Notes under the pieces: model-generated | Databases searched by the model: none | What the model was told of the DNA's origin: nothing | The model's input: only the letters and a program-made list of their open reading frames with translations | Program-made: the position numbers and the translations under genes | NCBI GenBank assembly: GCA_963965975.1 | Contig: OZ014411.1 | Location: 22,596,249-22,660,248, forward strand | DNA: 64,000 nt | Reading direction: 5' to 3' | DNA from: Xestospongia bergquistia | Lineage: Eukaryota; Porifera; Demospongiae; Haplosclerida; Petrosiidae | Shown: piece after piece, positions 1-11,530 of the stretch | Layout: the number at the start of each line of letters is the position of its first letter | How positions within the stretch are numbered: position 1 is the stretch's first letter

Positions 1-829
1 TTAAACCCTTGAAAATTTGTACCCTTACGGTAGTGATCTTTGAGGAATGACACATACGATTAGGTTTGTAAATGGCCACATTTGTCATAATTGTGTCAAG
101 TGTTTTAAACATCAAATCTCATAAATTTTGTAATAATTGGTGTATAACAGCTTGTGAAATTATTATATTAAGAAGTTTGGTCACTAAGGAATTTAAAGAA
201 AACTCAAGAGTAAAGATTTTTATAATAAACTCATGGCCTATTGCTTTTTGAAAAACAACCTTGACACATGAAGGTGGACCGTTTAAGCCATTTTGTGCAA
301 GAATTTAACCAAATTTGTTATGCTAATAACTTGTTGATTGATTTCATATACCAGAGACAAATTTATAAGTGACTTTCTTTTACTATCATATTAGCACATC
401 ATAATTAATACTATCTCTTGTACCCTATGTAATTTGCACAGATACTGCCATCACTACTCATACACACTGACTATCATTGGTAGCAGCTAAAGGACAGCAA
501 ATCTACTACATTATTGATCATACACATGCATGGTATAAACAATAGTTTCCTAGTGACAAATCAAACTTATTTAGTGTAAAACAAATTAGCAAGTAATTAC
601 CTTTTTAATAGCCACATCAACACAATTATAATATTCATTTATGGCCATTTTTTTATTATTGATTCAAGGGAGTTCTTCATTGTCCATTTACAACAGCTAA
701 AATAGATACAGTTACTTAACTATCAGTTTGATGCATAGAGGTGGCAATGACTATGCATGTTTAACATGATCTTAATATAACATGCTAATGCATTATTAAT
801 ACACATAATGTATGAGCGATGTTGCAATG
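1..829. other. No gene recognised; AT-rich non-coding DNA
   Basis: I see no convincing exon on either strand. If the farnesyl diphosphate synthase gene at 3633 is complete, its 5' exons should lie here or beyond the left edge, but I found no stretch encoding the first aspartate-rich motif. A short segment near 699-755 reappears at about 1391-1450, so local duplication has touched this stretch. Confidence 0.5.
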
Positions 830-1395
830 ATTATCTGTGTGTCTGTTTGTTACACTGCTACAACAGCCAATCTTTGAGAATAGTACATTCTGATTAATAG
901 AAAAAGTTACTATTATTGTGCTGTAGTACATTCTGTATTTGTTCTGCTAAAAGAGAAAATTTAACACATTTATAAACTGACCATAAAGTTATGATTAAAA
1001 CTTGATTATTGACAACAATCAATATGTGTTATGTGTAGAATTATAAAATATATATGACTAACTACTTGTGTAACAGTAACTACAGTACTGTATTGTCTGT
1101 CTACTGCTATTATAATAGGGACAGTTACAATTTTGAATGTAGTAGTTTTGTATTTTGGTATGTCTTGTGATACGTTTTGTGGTCTTCTTGTGGGATGTCT
1201 GTTAGATTAACTTGATATTTCTTAATGTGAATTGACAATTTAAGATATTTTTGAAATTCTACTCATCAAAGTTTCTGAACTGGTTTTGCTTTACCTGGCA
1301 CTCCCAATTCTTCATCTAAGATTTTAACATATTTTTGACAGTTGTTCTCAAAGTTGTGTATGGACCAACCCAATTCGACCATTACGCTAAACAGC
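830..1395 (-). pseudogene. Third, 3'-only relic of the NCQ-motif gene and its downstream flank
   Basis: Positions 830-1130 match the 3' flank of the intact gene at 2588 (compare 2310-2590 and 10030-10320). Positions 1131-1390 match the 3' third of its coding region. Read on the minus strand the relic still shows the ENNCQKYVKI and ELGVPG motifs. It then loses frame, has stops before the C-terminus, and has no 5' half. It is therefore a truncated, frameshifted copy, probably left by the same duplication process that made the copies at 2588 and 10318. Confidence 0.75.
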
Positions 1396-2261
1396 TAAAA
1401 TAGATACAGTTATTTAACTATTAGTTTAATGCATAGAGGTGACAATGACTGTGTATAACATGCTATAGTAACAAACATAGTTAGTGCAGACATGTAGACA
1501 ACACTAACAGACATAATTATGTAGGAATGTGTGTGACAAAGTCTCTTGAAGACAGCACATTTATATCTATAATGACAATGTAAGTACAGGACTTTGTTAA
1601 ATACTCCACTACCATGCTTGACTTGTGATATATATGATATGCTAGAAGGATCAGTCGATAAATATTGATGAAGTCTTAAGACAAATAATGTATGTTTAAC
1701 AAAATTGTATTTTTTTCTTTCATTGTATGCCATAGCATAAGTATATGGTTGTGATTGATTGACTGTTGAACAGTAAATTGTATTCTTAATTATTAGACAA
1801 CAGATGTAGTATGCATTGTATGGTTTGTGATATTTTCTAATGCCTGATATTGGCAGTGATAACAGTATTAGTACATCTATTAATATTGATGAGTTATATC
1901 TTAAATAGCTGTGCACCTTAAATATTCCATTGTAATATAATTCAATCATCTTTAAAAGAGATTAAACCGGTGACAGCATCATAACTGCAAATGTTAACCA
2001 GATGTCCAATATGTTGTATATTATTATTGTCTCTAATAAATACAAATTGATTGAAGTGATTATTAAATAAATCAGCAGACAAAATACATTCCCAACTGGT
2101 TTACATTTCTACAACTACTATTACATAATTACACGATTGATAAAATTGACAATTGAATCATATATACTGACACAATTTAAGGTTTAGTCTTCTAGTTGAA
2201 ACTCTTTGAAGGTTCTTAAAAGCCTTCTTTATTGTGATTAAGCACAAGTATAAATAGTAAG
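1396..2261. other. No gene recognised
   Basis: A 179-codon open stretch exists on the minus strand (1410-1949), but it has biased low-complexity composition, no domain I recognise and no counterpart in the duplicated copy. I treat it as chance. No other exon is visible. Confidence 0.45.
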
Positions 2262-2283
2262 CTCTCTCTCTCTCTCTCTCTCT
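2262..2283. repeat. (CT)n microsatellite
   Basis: Eleven CT dinucleotides in a row, just 3' of the minus-strand gene at 2588. Confidence 0.95.
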
Positions 2284-2587
2284 TTAGCAAAGTTCTTGAA
2301 ACACTTCAAAGCACTGTGTGTCTGTTTGCTACACTGCTAGACAAACTATTCTTTGAAAACAGTACATTCAGAAAACGTTGCCAACGATTATGCTATTACA
2401 GTCTGTATTTGTTCTACTAAAAGAGAAATTTTAACAACTGGTCCTAAAGTTATTATTAAAACTTGATTATTGACAACAATCAAATTGTGTTATGTGTAAA
2501 ATTATAAAACATATATGACTAACTACTTGTGTAACAGTACCTACAGTACTGTATTGTCTGTCTACTGCTAATATAATATAGGGACAG

Positions 2588-3262
2588 TTACAATTTTGAG
2601 TGCTTTGGTTTGTCTTTTGGAATATCTTGTGATACATTTTGTGGTCTCTCTTGTGGGATGTCTGTTAAATAAACTGGATATTTCCAAACGTCTTTTGCAA
2701 TTTGAGATATTTTTGAAATTTCTTTCATCGCAAGTCCTGAACCAGTTTTAACTTCTCCAGGCACTCCTAATGTTTCAGCTACGATTTTAACATATTTTTG
2801 ACAGTTGTTCTCAAAGATAGTGTATGGACCCAACTCGACCATTACGTTAAATGCCTTGTCAAATATTTGATACAACGATTTCTTAATATTTCCCAGATTG
2901 AGCTCTTTCCATTTTAGCGTATATTCAAAGGGACTTGACAAATGAATAGTGAGCCAAACTTTGAACTTATGCTTGACTTGTGGTTCATTCTCCTCATGAG
3001 TGAGATGAATAACGAAACAATGAAAATTATTCCCATCAGTATCCTTTCTGACGAAAGCAAGCATATAATGCTCGAACATGCTCTTAGTCACAAGATAGAC
3101 TGTCCATATAGCTTCCTCTTCTGGTGGAGGGAATGCCATTAGATCTTTATATTTTAGATAAAACTCCATAACTCTCTTCCAATAGTCACTCCTCTGTTCA
3201 CTATATGCTGTTGCATACCAGCCCGGTTTAGATTTATCGACTGCTTGAGCAACTTGTGACAT
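2588..3262 (-). CDS. Single-exon protein with LRAT/NlpC-like NCQ motif, copy 1
   Basis: The protein has 224 residues and no intron. I chose the ATG at 3260-3262 because it aligns with the start of the paralogue at 10318-10983; the frame stays open further upstream but without support. The core has a His in FEHYMLAFVR, two more His residues near FHCFVIHLTH, and an ENNCQKYVKI motif followed by LGVPG. A histidine-bearing strand followed by an NC(Q/E)xF/Y cysteine motif recalls the circularly permuted papain-fold (LRAT, H-Rev107, PPPDE) families. The Cys would be the nucleophile, but I infer this from motif shape only. No signal peptide is seen, and the C-terminus is Lys/Pro rich. The gene ends 371 bp before a farnesyl diphosphate synthase exon on the opposite strand, so it is probably nested in that gene's intron. 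Confidence 0.72.
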   Translation of the reverse strand: MSQVAQAVDKSKPGWYATAYSEQRSDYWKRVMEFYLKYKDLMAFPPPEEEAIWTVYLVTKSMFEHYMLAFVRKDTDGNNFHCFVIHLTHEENEPQVKHKFKVWLTIHLSSPFEYTLKWKELNLGNIKKSLYQIFDKAFNVMVELGPYTIFENNCQKYVKIVAETLGVPGEVKTGSGLAMKEISKISQIAKDVWKYPVYLTDIPQERPQNVSQDIPKDKPKHSKL

Positions 3263-3632
3263 TTTCAGTGAGGAAATATATTCTCTCAACATGAAAATTA
3301 ACGGAGAGATAAGTATTATTTTTTGCTTAAATAGTAAATGCTTTGTAACTTCAGGTGTCAATGTAAGACAGTTATTGTTTTAATATAATTATTACATGTG
3401 TTTGTATTTAACCTAATCTACAGACCATTCTAGATAGTATAATGAATTTAGTAACTAAATAAGTCAAATCCTTTTGCAATGTAGTATAATTTGTAATTTA
3501 TTTTAATCACTTTTGACTAATTCTTTCACGTGTACATATATTGCATGTCACTCAACTCATATGACTATAAACTGATCTTGCATTAGCTACATAAAATATG
3601 ATGTTGTTAACATATTTATTATCTTATTACAG

Positions 3633-3764
3633 AAAGGTGTTGGTCTGGTAGCTATCAATGACTCATTTCTAATTGAAGGAACTATTTATCGTATTCTAAA
3701 GATATATTTCAAGAATAAACCATATTATATGAGTATAGTTGAACTGTTTCATGAGGTAAGGTAA

Positions 3765-3804
<40 letters not shown>

Positions 3805-6800
3805 ATCAAATGGGTTGTTGTTGCAGTTATAATGTATTATCACAAATTTCCTTTTAAGACACTCAAAATATGAGGTAGAATGAAATCCTACAAAATAGTG
3901 AGAAAATTTTATTGTGTCTTGGTTGAGATGTTCATTGTTTTCTGCCAATACATTTTAGAGGAAAATCCAGGCCACCCTACATAGTTATTCGCTACCTATC
4001 ACATGCCTGGTAATTTACATTCAGATGTAGCCAGTGATAGAGTGTCATTGTAATTTAGTTTGGGCATGGTGTTAATGTAATATCATTGGTAGCTAGTTAA
4101 ACAGTAGCTGTCAGTTTATTACAGTTTCATATAATGTTGATGTGTTAGTTAACGGTAGTTTGGATGTAACATAATAGATTACATGTACAATACATGCGAG
4201 ATATTTCTGTGCTACCTTCCATTAGCAAAATATAATAATTAAATAAATTAGTTTCTCTCATCAATCATTTCTCTAATTTCAGCATTTATGTTCATACAAA
4301 ATACACAATAGTCACTAAAATTATAATTTTGAAGTACTTTAACATTGGTTAAATGCTAAATGAAAACTTACAAATACAAATTCAATACACAAGCTATTGC
4401 ATTGTCTCCCTCCTTGATTGTCACTACAATGTTGAGGAGGTATCCTATCTTTAAAAGGATAATGTGGACCTGTACTAACATATTTGATTCAGATCCTCCA
4501 CTTAAATAAGGTAGCTTAATTTTGAATTATACTGAAAAATAATTTATAATTCAAGATTATAATTAGAGATACAAGCTTATATTTGACTTTATGCAATGTA
4601 AGCAAAGTTGTTAAATTTTGTGTTTATACTCTGAAGGAAATTCAACTAATCTGTTTAGCAGTGACTCCAGGTATTGATATAACTCACCCATATTTGCTGT
4701 CTGCCTTGAAAAGGAATAAAAACTTCAGAACCATAAAAATGCTTTCATTTGATGTTGAGAACTCCTATTTGTGTTTACTAAATGTTTTAAGTCTATAGAA
4801 TAAATCTCTAACCAGTCTAATTGAACATACTTGTATATTCTTCTAGTAATGAATATTTTTTGTATCTACTCGTTTTTGGCTTCAGCTGTGAATACCATTG
4901 TATGCATGGCTTCTATCAATCCCATCAACCCAATGTTAAGGGTTTCTCTATCCCTCCCATTTCAGTAGGAAGTTGACTCGGTGTGTCTATGTTGTTGTGC
5001 TTATTAGGTGAAATCTACCATATCATATGAAATAACTAGATATGCTTTAAATGGTTAATACTTTGTGTAATAAGGAGCTTTCTGAATTTCATCAACTTTA
5101 TCTTGTAATTTGGTATAATCCCCAAGAGTCAATAATATAACCAAGAAATTTCACAGACTACACCAAGAATTCACAATTTATTTCTTTTTCACCAATATCT
5201 CCACTTCTTTACTACATTTCAATACTGTCTCTAGTAATGTAAACTGCACCACATTGTTCTTCTCAGTAATAAGAATGTTAACATTGTCAATTTATATGAT
5301 CACTTTTGAAATTTTTGAAGTAGACTCTCCATGAATCTTTGTAAAATGTTGGTCTCCTACTATATCAGTGTAATTCTTTGTGTGTGCAATAACCATATTC
5401 TGCTAAAAGATGTAATCAAGTTTCAACTGTTGATATGGCAAAAGATCCTAAATTTAATGTCCTCATGTTTTCCTTATCACTGTCCAGACCAGTGTTGTTG
5501 TAATTAGACATTTACTACAATCATTACAATTACAATTACTTAGGGTTTAGCAAGGTAATCATTATAATTACAATTAATTTCGAAACACATTAACTTTTAG
5601 TCATTGTAACTACAATTATTTTTGTAAATTAACTATTTAATTAGCAATTACATTACTTGTGACCGTAGTTTTACAAAGTAGTAACTAACATTTTATTTGT
5701 CAGCGTTACTTTTAGAAAGATCAAGTGTTCAAAGTTTTTTGGCAAAAGTTGTGATCTCCTAGGAGATCTTATCTTTACAAGAGCAGTAGTGCAAATCACT
5801 CAAAGCAAATTTTATTGCAAGATAAAGAAGACACACTAACATGTGTAAATTAGCTCAATTACAATTACAATTATAACTAAATCTTGTCATCAATAGCTCA
5901 ATTACAATTTATAATTATAACTAAATTGAGAACATAGTATGAAACTACAATTAGAATTACAATTAGACCAAAAATAGCAAATCATTATATTTCAAATACA
6001 ATTACAATTACAACAACTCTGGTCCAGACTATGGTGTTCATTTAGTATATAAACTAACCTTAAAATATTTATGTCTCATTCTTGTGTGGGATTCATATTG
6101 TTCCACAATCTCTTACAGTGCCTGGTTATATATATATATATAGTGTTCGGTCAAGAGCTCTACTAACTCTGTGTTATCTTCTCTCCAGATTTCTGAGGAC
6201 TTATAAACTTGTCAATATCTTGTAGTATATACCAGTTCAATTGCTGATAAGAGAACAGAGCACTTTGTCTGAATAGTCATGTTGTTAGCATCCAGAAAAT
6301 GACCAAGCTTTTTCATGTACTGCTGCCCACAGCTCTAGCATATCATCAAACTCACATATACTTTGCAGAATAAAACCTCTTAAATACCCAATAAAAGCAT
6401 ATGAATACAAGTTCAATGTAGAAAGTGTAGCATTATAGAGTGATATTGAATAAGAGTATGAATAGTAGATTAAATAGATATCTAGAGGGGAAAGGCAAAT
6501 TGTTGAAACATGATCAGTCACTCCAATGATAGTACAATTTGTAATATAGATGCAAAGCTTAATTCCTTGGGGCCTAAGTGCGTCAGCAATAAAGTAATCA
6601 CTTTCTTTTGTCACAAACACTTCAATAGAACAATAAATATAGACAGATACATAATATCACATTGCCTGAAAAAACAACAGAACAAAAATTCTAATGCTAG
6701 GTAATATACAATTTGATCTGTTTGTTGTTTTGCCTAAATTAGTAATTACCTGTACATGTAACAGGTAACTACTTTATAGGAACATAATAATATACAATAT

Positions 6801-9130
6801 ATATAGAAACACTGTTAGCTATAATTTGAGACTGTAACATATTTTTGCCATACCTCATGCAGGTCACTTATCAAACTGAAGTAGGTCAGACTCTTGATCT
6901 GATAACATCTCCACCTGAAGGGGTGGATCTTACAAAGTTCTCTTTGGACAGGTGAGTTTTCATTTTATTATGTACATGTATCATTGTCGGGAAATGTAAT
7001 CGTAGACAGGTTAACAATACTAGATGTTATTGCTTGTTATACATATATGTAATGAATTCTGCTTCTTTACATGATTTTAATACATTGTTGTATGCTACTT
7101 TTGAGAGCAATAGATGAAATTAAACTACACCCTTTAACTGCTGATGCATATAACAACCAATGAATTTTATTAACCCTAACTGCAAGTGGTACAACAATGA
7201 GTGTGACTGATAATGCTCAAATTTTGTCACTAGCTTATTATTCTATATTTCTAGTATTCAGTAGTTACTAGTTTTCCATTGGTAATTATGTATAATCTTT
7301 GTAATTCTAGTAGTGTTTCACTGTGAAGTTAACATCTTTCAAACTGTTATGGGATGATTATTTCTATTATAGTCTTGTTTCTATTGTGTTCTACAATCCA
7401 CCTCTTGTCATCTAAGATATATGAGATATGTACCTTTATTTTTATAGATATAAAGCTATTGTCAAATACAAGACTGCCTTTTATTCCTTTTACCTTCCTG
7501 TGGCATTGGCTATGCACATGGTGAGTCTTAAAGTTTGACTACATGGTAACTCTATTACTGGCCATCTATGTCTTATTGTCTATTATTTTATTGTATAAAT
7601 GGTTTTATTAGTAAGATAAATGTTTGATGAAACTACCGAGAATAGATCTATTTCAATTTGAGTTTTAATTTGACTCAATGTTCAGTACACTCCATAGTGG
7701 TTGTAGAGTGTTGTATTATGTTGGTACAAGTTATTAAAATTAACACACACTAAAACAATTAGCTCATTTTTTGAGGTAGAGGCTACCATTGATCAAAGCA
7801 TGGAAAAGGAAATTTAATTTCATTACACAATGTTACTGCATATTTTATACATAGCATAAGAGGATTGACATAGCTACTCTATCAAGATATGCACTAGTGT
7901 TAGAGGCACTAAGTCTGATAAAGTTAACTATAAGCAAATCTGGTGGACTACAGTTGATCACTACACAGATATAAAATCCTGTGAATGGATTGACTAATGG
8001 ATGAATGAATGGATGAAGATGGATAGCTTAAATTGTTGTAAATACTAAATTTAAGGATTTTGAACAATTACACCTTCATAATTTGTAGCATTTTGTATAT
8101 TGTATACAATAATTATATACAATATACAATAATTATTATAACTGTATTATAGTTCTAATTATATTATACTATATATATGTAGATATACTTTATACTATTT
8201 ATACTTTATATTAATTATATTATACAATTACAATAACAATTGTAACTCTATTAAGGTCATCATAATTATATTTTCAGGCTGGAATATCTGATGACAAATC
8301 TCATTCTGTCGCTAAGAGTGTCCTCCTAGTTATGGGAGAGTACTTTCAAATTCAAGTAAGTGTTTTGCTCTTATCTCCCTTTCTCATTCTATATTCCTTC
8401 CTACTTCAGGATGATTACTTGGATTGTTATGGTGATCCATCTGTTACTGGTAAAGTTGGTACTGATATTGAGGAGAATAAATGCTCTTGGTTAGTGGTAC
8501 AGGCTCTAGACAGAGTCACACCTGAACAAAGAGATATCTTAAAGGTACATGTAGCTACTATGGCTACTACTGTAATATTTTAACTACTATTTTTACTACT
8601 ACCATGCCTCATTTGTAATGATCAACACAGAGATGTGCACCTAAATATTGTCATGGATTCATGGATTTTGAATTCAGTGAACTCCCTTAGTGGAATTTCC
8701 AAGTAGTAGACAGTTATTATAGACAAAATTGTCTGGTTTCAATTAAACTACCTTACATACAGTACATGTACAATAATTTAAATATACTCACATAACTAGC
8801 TTTGAGTGGCTTTACTATATTCTGAAACTAAATCAATTCTTAGCCACACCTAAGTCTCCAATATTATTGAAGTTAATGTTAGCTCTTTAGTCATTGAAAG
8901 ATTATTCATTATCCTCTATATAGGCTAATTATGGTAAGAATGATCCTGTATGTGTCCGAAAAATTAAAGAACTCTACAGTGAACTTAATTTAATGGAATT
9001 ATATCATCAGTATGAAGAGGGTAGTTACAAACAACTCATGTATCTAATTGAGAATGAAGTAAAGGAGACACAATTACCTCCTGGTATGTTCCAAGAGTTT
9101 GCTGACAGGATTTACAAGAGAAAGAAATAG
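3633..9130 (+). CDS. FDPS: Farnesyl diphosphate synthase, six 3' exons
   Basis: This enzyme condenses IPP with DMAPP and GPP to make farnesyl diphosphate in the mevalonate/isoprenoid pathway. Exons read as 3633-3755, 6863-6951, 7448-7520, 8278-8355, 8410-8544 and 8924-9130. All have GT-AG borders and compatible phases and end at TAG. Diagnostic stretches are [55 protein letters not shown] (second Asp-rich motif, split across exons 4 and 5), [14 protein letters not shown] and the basic end YKRKK. About 234 residues are covered; animal enzymes have roughly 350. The 5' part with the first DDxxD motif was not found between 1 and 3632 and may lie off the left edge. Introns hold a decayed reverse transcriptase (4950-5320) and a hAT-like element (5490-6021). 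The sequence looks functional, with no stops. Confidence 0.92.
3770..3799. repeat. (TA)n microsatellite in FDPS intron
   Basis: Fifteen TA dinucleotides just after an FDPS exon donor. The duplicated copy at about 11445 has only a short TA run. Confidence 0.95.
4950..5320 (-). pseudogene. Decayed Ty3/gypsy-type reverse transcriptase fragment
   Basis: Read on the minus strand with frame changes, this intronic piece gives [14 protein letters not shown]. That is the position of the YIDDILITG catalytic box of LTR-retrotransposon reverse transcriptases, with the second Asp lost. It is followed by LLETVLK and later by [13 protein letters not shown] and [10 protein letters not shown], which match the region just after the palm. 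Stops and frameshifts are many. It is an old fragment inside the first FDPS intron in the window. Superfamily assignment rests on motif order and is moderately sure. Confidence 0.6.
5482..6029. mobile_element. Non-autonomous hAT-like element with 8-bp target duplication
   Basis: An exact 8-bp direct repeat, gtccagac, lies at 5482-5489 and 6022-6029. Between them the element (5490-6021, 532 bp) begins cagtgttgttgtaatt and ends with its inverted repeat, differing at one base (ends caacaactctg). The interior is made of repeated attacaatta-like motifs and codes for nothing. An 8-bp duplication with CAG-type inverted ends is the hAT signature. It sits in an FDPS intron. Confidence 0.85.
6030..6862. 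other. FDPS intron remainder, no gene recognised
   Basis: A 111-codon open frame on the minus strand (6285-6620) has no recognisable domain and no clear start context. A short TA run lies near 6127-6142. I see nothing else in this stretch. Confidence 0.4.
7521..8277. other. FDPS intron, AT-rich
   Basis: No coding signal. Around 8090-8240 it is extremely AT-rich, with short palindromic runs of the type tatacaataattata. Confidence 0.6.
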
Positions 9131-9434
9131 ACTTTTCAAAGATTGCTATGATTATTACTGTTTATTATTAATGTTTATGTAGAATTATTTCTTATTTGTG
9201 ATAATTTTTTATAAATGAACTTCACTTTTTGCTAGAAGTTAACTGCTAGTTTCTAAAGCATTCAATTAAAGTACATACTGAATGTGTACACTATATGTAT
9301 ATATATATATAATATATGTATGTAAGTATGTTATAATTATTGCAATTAGCTGTCAGTGGTAATTTAATTAAATGCTGACAGTGAATGTAGAAGTGTTAAT
9401 AGTTGTGATCCAAAGTATTGTCACTAGTTCAAGT

Positions 9435-9736
9435 ATGGGTCAATCTTTTGGATTATCATTTCATCCACTTGTTGATGATCCAGATCAACAAAAATCGCCT
9501 AAAGAAAAGTACCTTGACAAGTTTAAAGAGTTCTGGGATTGCAATTTACCACTTATTTCTAATATGACTGAGACAACATGCACAGGGCTATATAACAATA
9601 CTGTAAACTATGATGTAAACTCTAGGTAACATCATAGTTTACAATGGTTGACAGTTGGCATATCGATCAAGAATTATCTTCATTGACGAGACCCATGACT
9701 TTGTGTTCAAAAGTTGAAGCAATAGATGAAGAATAA
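9435..9736 (+). pseudogene. Gutted copy of the unknown MGQSFG gene
   Basis: The first about 48 codons from the ATG at 9435 match the intact gene at 16792. The sequence then departs, runs into a stop at 9627-9629, and resumes homology only at about 9662 for the last 24 codons (ending KVEAIDEE). Roughly 350 bp of the middle of the gene are missing, replaced by about 70 bp that contain the inverted repeat at 9603-9642. The frame is also open upstream to an ATG at 9372, but that leader is out of frame in the intact copy, so it is unlikely to be real. Confidence 0.8.
9603..9642. repeat. 14-bp inverted repeat at the deletion scar
   Basis: The arms gtaaactatgatgt (9603-9616) and acatcatagtttac (9629-9642) are perfectly complementary, with a 12-bp loop. 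It lies exactly where the middle of the unknown gene has been lost. Confidence 0.9.
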
Positions 9737-9739
9737 CCC

Positions 9740-10317
9740 CAAATATATAACTTATAATTAGACCAGAATTGAACCAAACAGTCTTATCGTGTTTAGTTGG
9801 GGCTCACTCTTCTCATAAGTAAGATAAATAATAATTCCATGAATGGGTTCTGCATTAGGATTCTTGCAAACAACGAGGATAAATGTTTGCATTTAAAAGA
9901 AGGCTCTCTATGTGTCCTTGTTAAGTGGAGAATGAGAACTACATGGAATCTTTAAATTTTGCATGGAACTCTACAGCTCTCCAAAAGTCTTTTTCATGTT
10001 TTTTTTGGCTAATGCACTGTTAATGCACATAATGTATGAGCAGTGTTGCATTCATTATCTATATGTCTGTTTGTTTAAAAACGGTACATTCTGACTAATA
10101 GAAAAAATTTCCGCCCATTATGTTGTAGTACAGTCTGTATTTGTTCTGCTAAAAAAGAAAGCACATTTAAAAACTGATCATAAAGATATAATTAAAGTTG
10201 ATTATTAAAAACAATCAACATGTGTTATGTGTAGGATAGCAAACTATATATGACTAACTACTTATGTATTTACAGTACAGTATTGTCTGTCTACCGCTAT
10301 TATAATATAGGGGAAAG
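9740..10317. other. Junction between duplicated blocks
   Basis: No gene is seen. From about 10020 onward this is the downstream flank of the second NCQ-motif gene, matching 2300-2587 and 830-1130. Confidence 0.6.
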
Positions 10318-10983
10318 TTACAATTTTGACTGAATTGTTGGAATATCTTGTGATATGTTTTGTGGTCTCGCTTGTGATACGTCTGTTAGAGAAACTGGAT
10401 ATTTCCAAACCTCATTTGCAATTTGAGATATATTTGAAGTTCCACTCATCACAGCTCCTGAACCAGTTGTAACTTCTCCAGGCACTCCCAATTCTTCAGC
10501 TAAGATTTTAACATATTTTTGACAGTTGTTCTCAAAGATAGTGTATGGACCCAACTCGACCATTACGTTAAATGCCTTGTCAAATATTTCATATAACGAT
10601 TTCTTAATATTTCCCAGATTGAGCTCTTTCCATTTTAGCGTATATTCAAAGCGACTTGATAAATGAATAGTGAGCCAAACTTTGTACTGATGCTTGACTT
10701 GTGGTTCATTTTCCGCATGAGTGAGATGAATAACGAAACAATGAAAATTATTGCCATCACTATCCTTTCTGACGAAAGCAAGCATATAATGCTCAAACAT
10801 GCTCTTAGTCACAAGATAGACTGTCCATATTGCTTCCTCATTTGGTGGAGGGAATTCCATTAGGTCTTTATATTTTACGTAAAATTCGAAAACTCTCATC
10901 CAATAGTCACTCCTCTGCTCACTATAAGCTGTTGCGTACCAGCCTGGTCTAGATTTATCGACTGCTTGAGCAATTTCTGCCAT
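10318..10983 (-). CDS. Single-exon protein with LRAT/NlpC-like NCQ motif, copy 2
   Basis: This is a 221-residue paralogue of 2588-3262. The frame is fully open from the ATG at 10981-10983, and differences are spread over the whole length. All candidate catalytic features are kept: the His in FEHYMLAFVR, the FHCFVIHLTH segment and the ENNCQKYVKI cysteine motif. The C-terminus is the most diverged part (ends PTIQSKL where copy 1 has KPKHSKL). Substitutions leave an intact frame in both copies, suggesting both are maintained, although the surrounding FDPS exons of this block are dead. Function is unknown; a papain-fold hydrolase or acyltransferase is only a motif-based guess. Confidence 0.72.
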   Translation of the reverse strand: MAEIAQAVDKSRPGWYATAYSEQRSDYWMRVFEFYVKYKDLMEFPPPNEEAIWTVYLVTKSMFEHYMLAFVRKDSDGNNFHCFVIHLTHAENEPQVKHQYKVWLTIHLSSRFEYTLKWKELNLGNIKKSLYEIFDKAFNVMVELGPYTIFENNCQKYVKILAEELGVPGEVTTGSGAVMSGTSNISQIANEVWKYPVSLTDVSQARPQNISQDIPTIQSKL

Positions 10984-11326
10984 TTTCAGTGATGAAATAT
11001 ATTCTTTAAACGAAAAAGTTAATGCAAAGAACAGTATTAATTTTTCCTTAAATAGTACATGTGTAATTTTAAGTGTTAATGTATGCCAGTCATTGTTTCA
11101 TAGTATTAGTACATGTATTGGTAGTTAATCTACAGATCTTCCTATGTAGCATAATGAAATTTAGTAACTAAATAAGTCAAATGCTTTTGCAATTCAGTAT
11201 AATTTGTAATTTATTTATTTAATCACTTTAAACCAATTTTTTTACTTGTACATATGTTGCTTGTCACTCAACTCATATGACTATAAACTGAGGTTGCATG
11301 TTAACATATTTATTATCTTATTACAG

Positions 11327-11432
11327 AAATATGTTGGCTATCAATGACTCGTTTCTAATTGAAGGAACTATTCTAAAGATATATTTCAAGAGTGATCCAT
11401 ATTATATGAGTATAGTTGAACTGTTACATGAG
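11327..11432 (+). pseudogene. Dead copy of FDPS exon 3633-3755
   Basis: Splice borders are still visible. The exon has lost 8 bp after gttgg and 9 bp in the GTIYRILK region. The first deletion throws it out of frame. The next four FDPS exons are absent downstream. Confidence 0.9.
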
Positions 11433-11530
11433 GTAAGGAAATAATTATATATATTTGTAATCAAATGGATTGTTGTTGCAGTTATAATGTATTATCACAA
11501 ATTTCCTTTTAAAACACTCAAAATATGAGA

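Larger units (their letters stand above)
2290..4556. repeat. Segmental duplication block A, copy 1
   Basis: This block is colinear with 10020-12334. It carries the NCQ-motif gene (minus), the FDPS exon at 3633-3755 and the flanking intron. Similarity stops after the sequence around 4550, where copy 2 runs into the insert at 12337. Confidence 0.85.
8842..9737. repeat. Segmental duplication block B, copy 1
   Basis: Matches 15878-17377. It carries the last FDPS exon (intact here, dead in copy 2) and the small unknown gene (gutted here, intact in copy 2). Confidence 0.85.

Noticed and set aside
1410-1949. 179-codon open frame, minus strand
   Set aside because: No domain, no splice partner, biased composition, and not conserved in the duplicated region.
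2942-3142. Plus-strand 66-codon frame, repeated at 10663
   Set aside because: Antisense shadow of the NCQ-motif genes.
6285-6620. 111-codon minus-strand frame in an FDPS intron
   Set aside because: No recognisable domain; considered as part of the nearby retroelement relic but no gag or protease motif was found.
9372-9434. 21-codon N-terminal extension of the gutted MGQSFG copy
   Set aside because: The same leader is out of frame in the intact copy, so it is unlikely to be coding.
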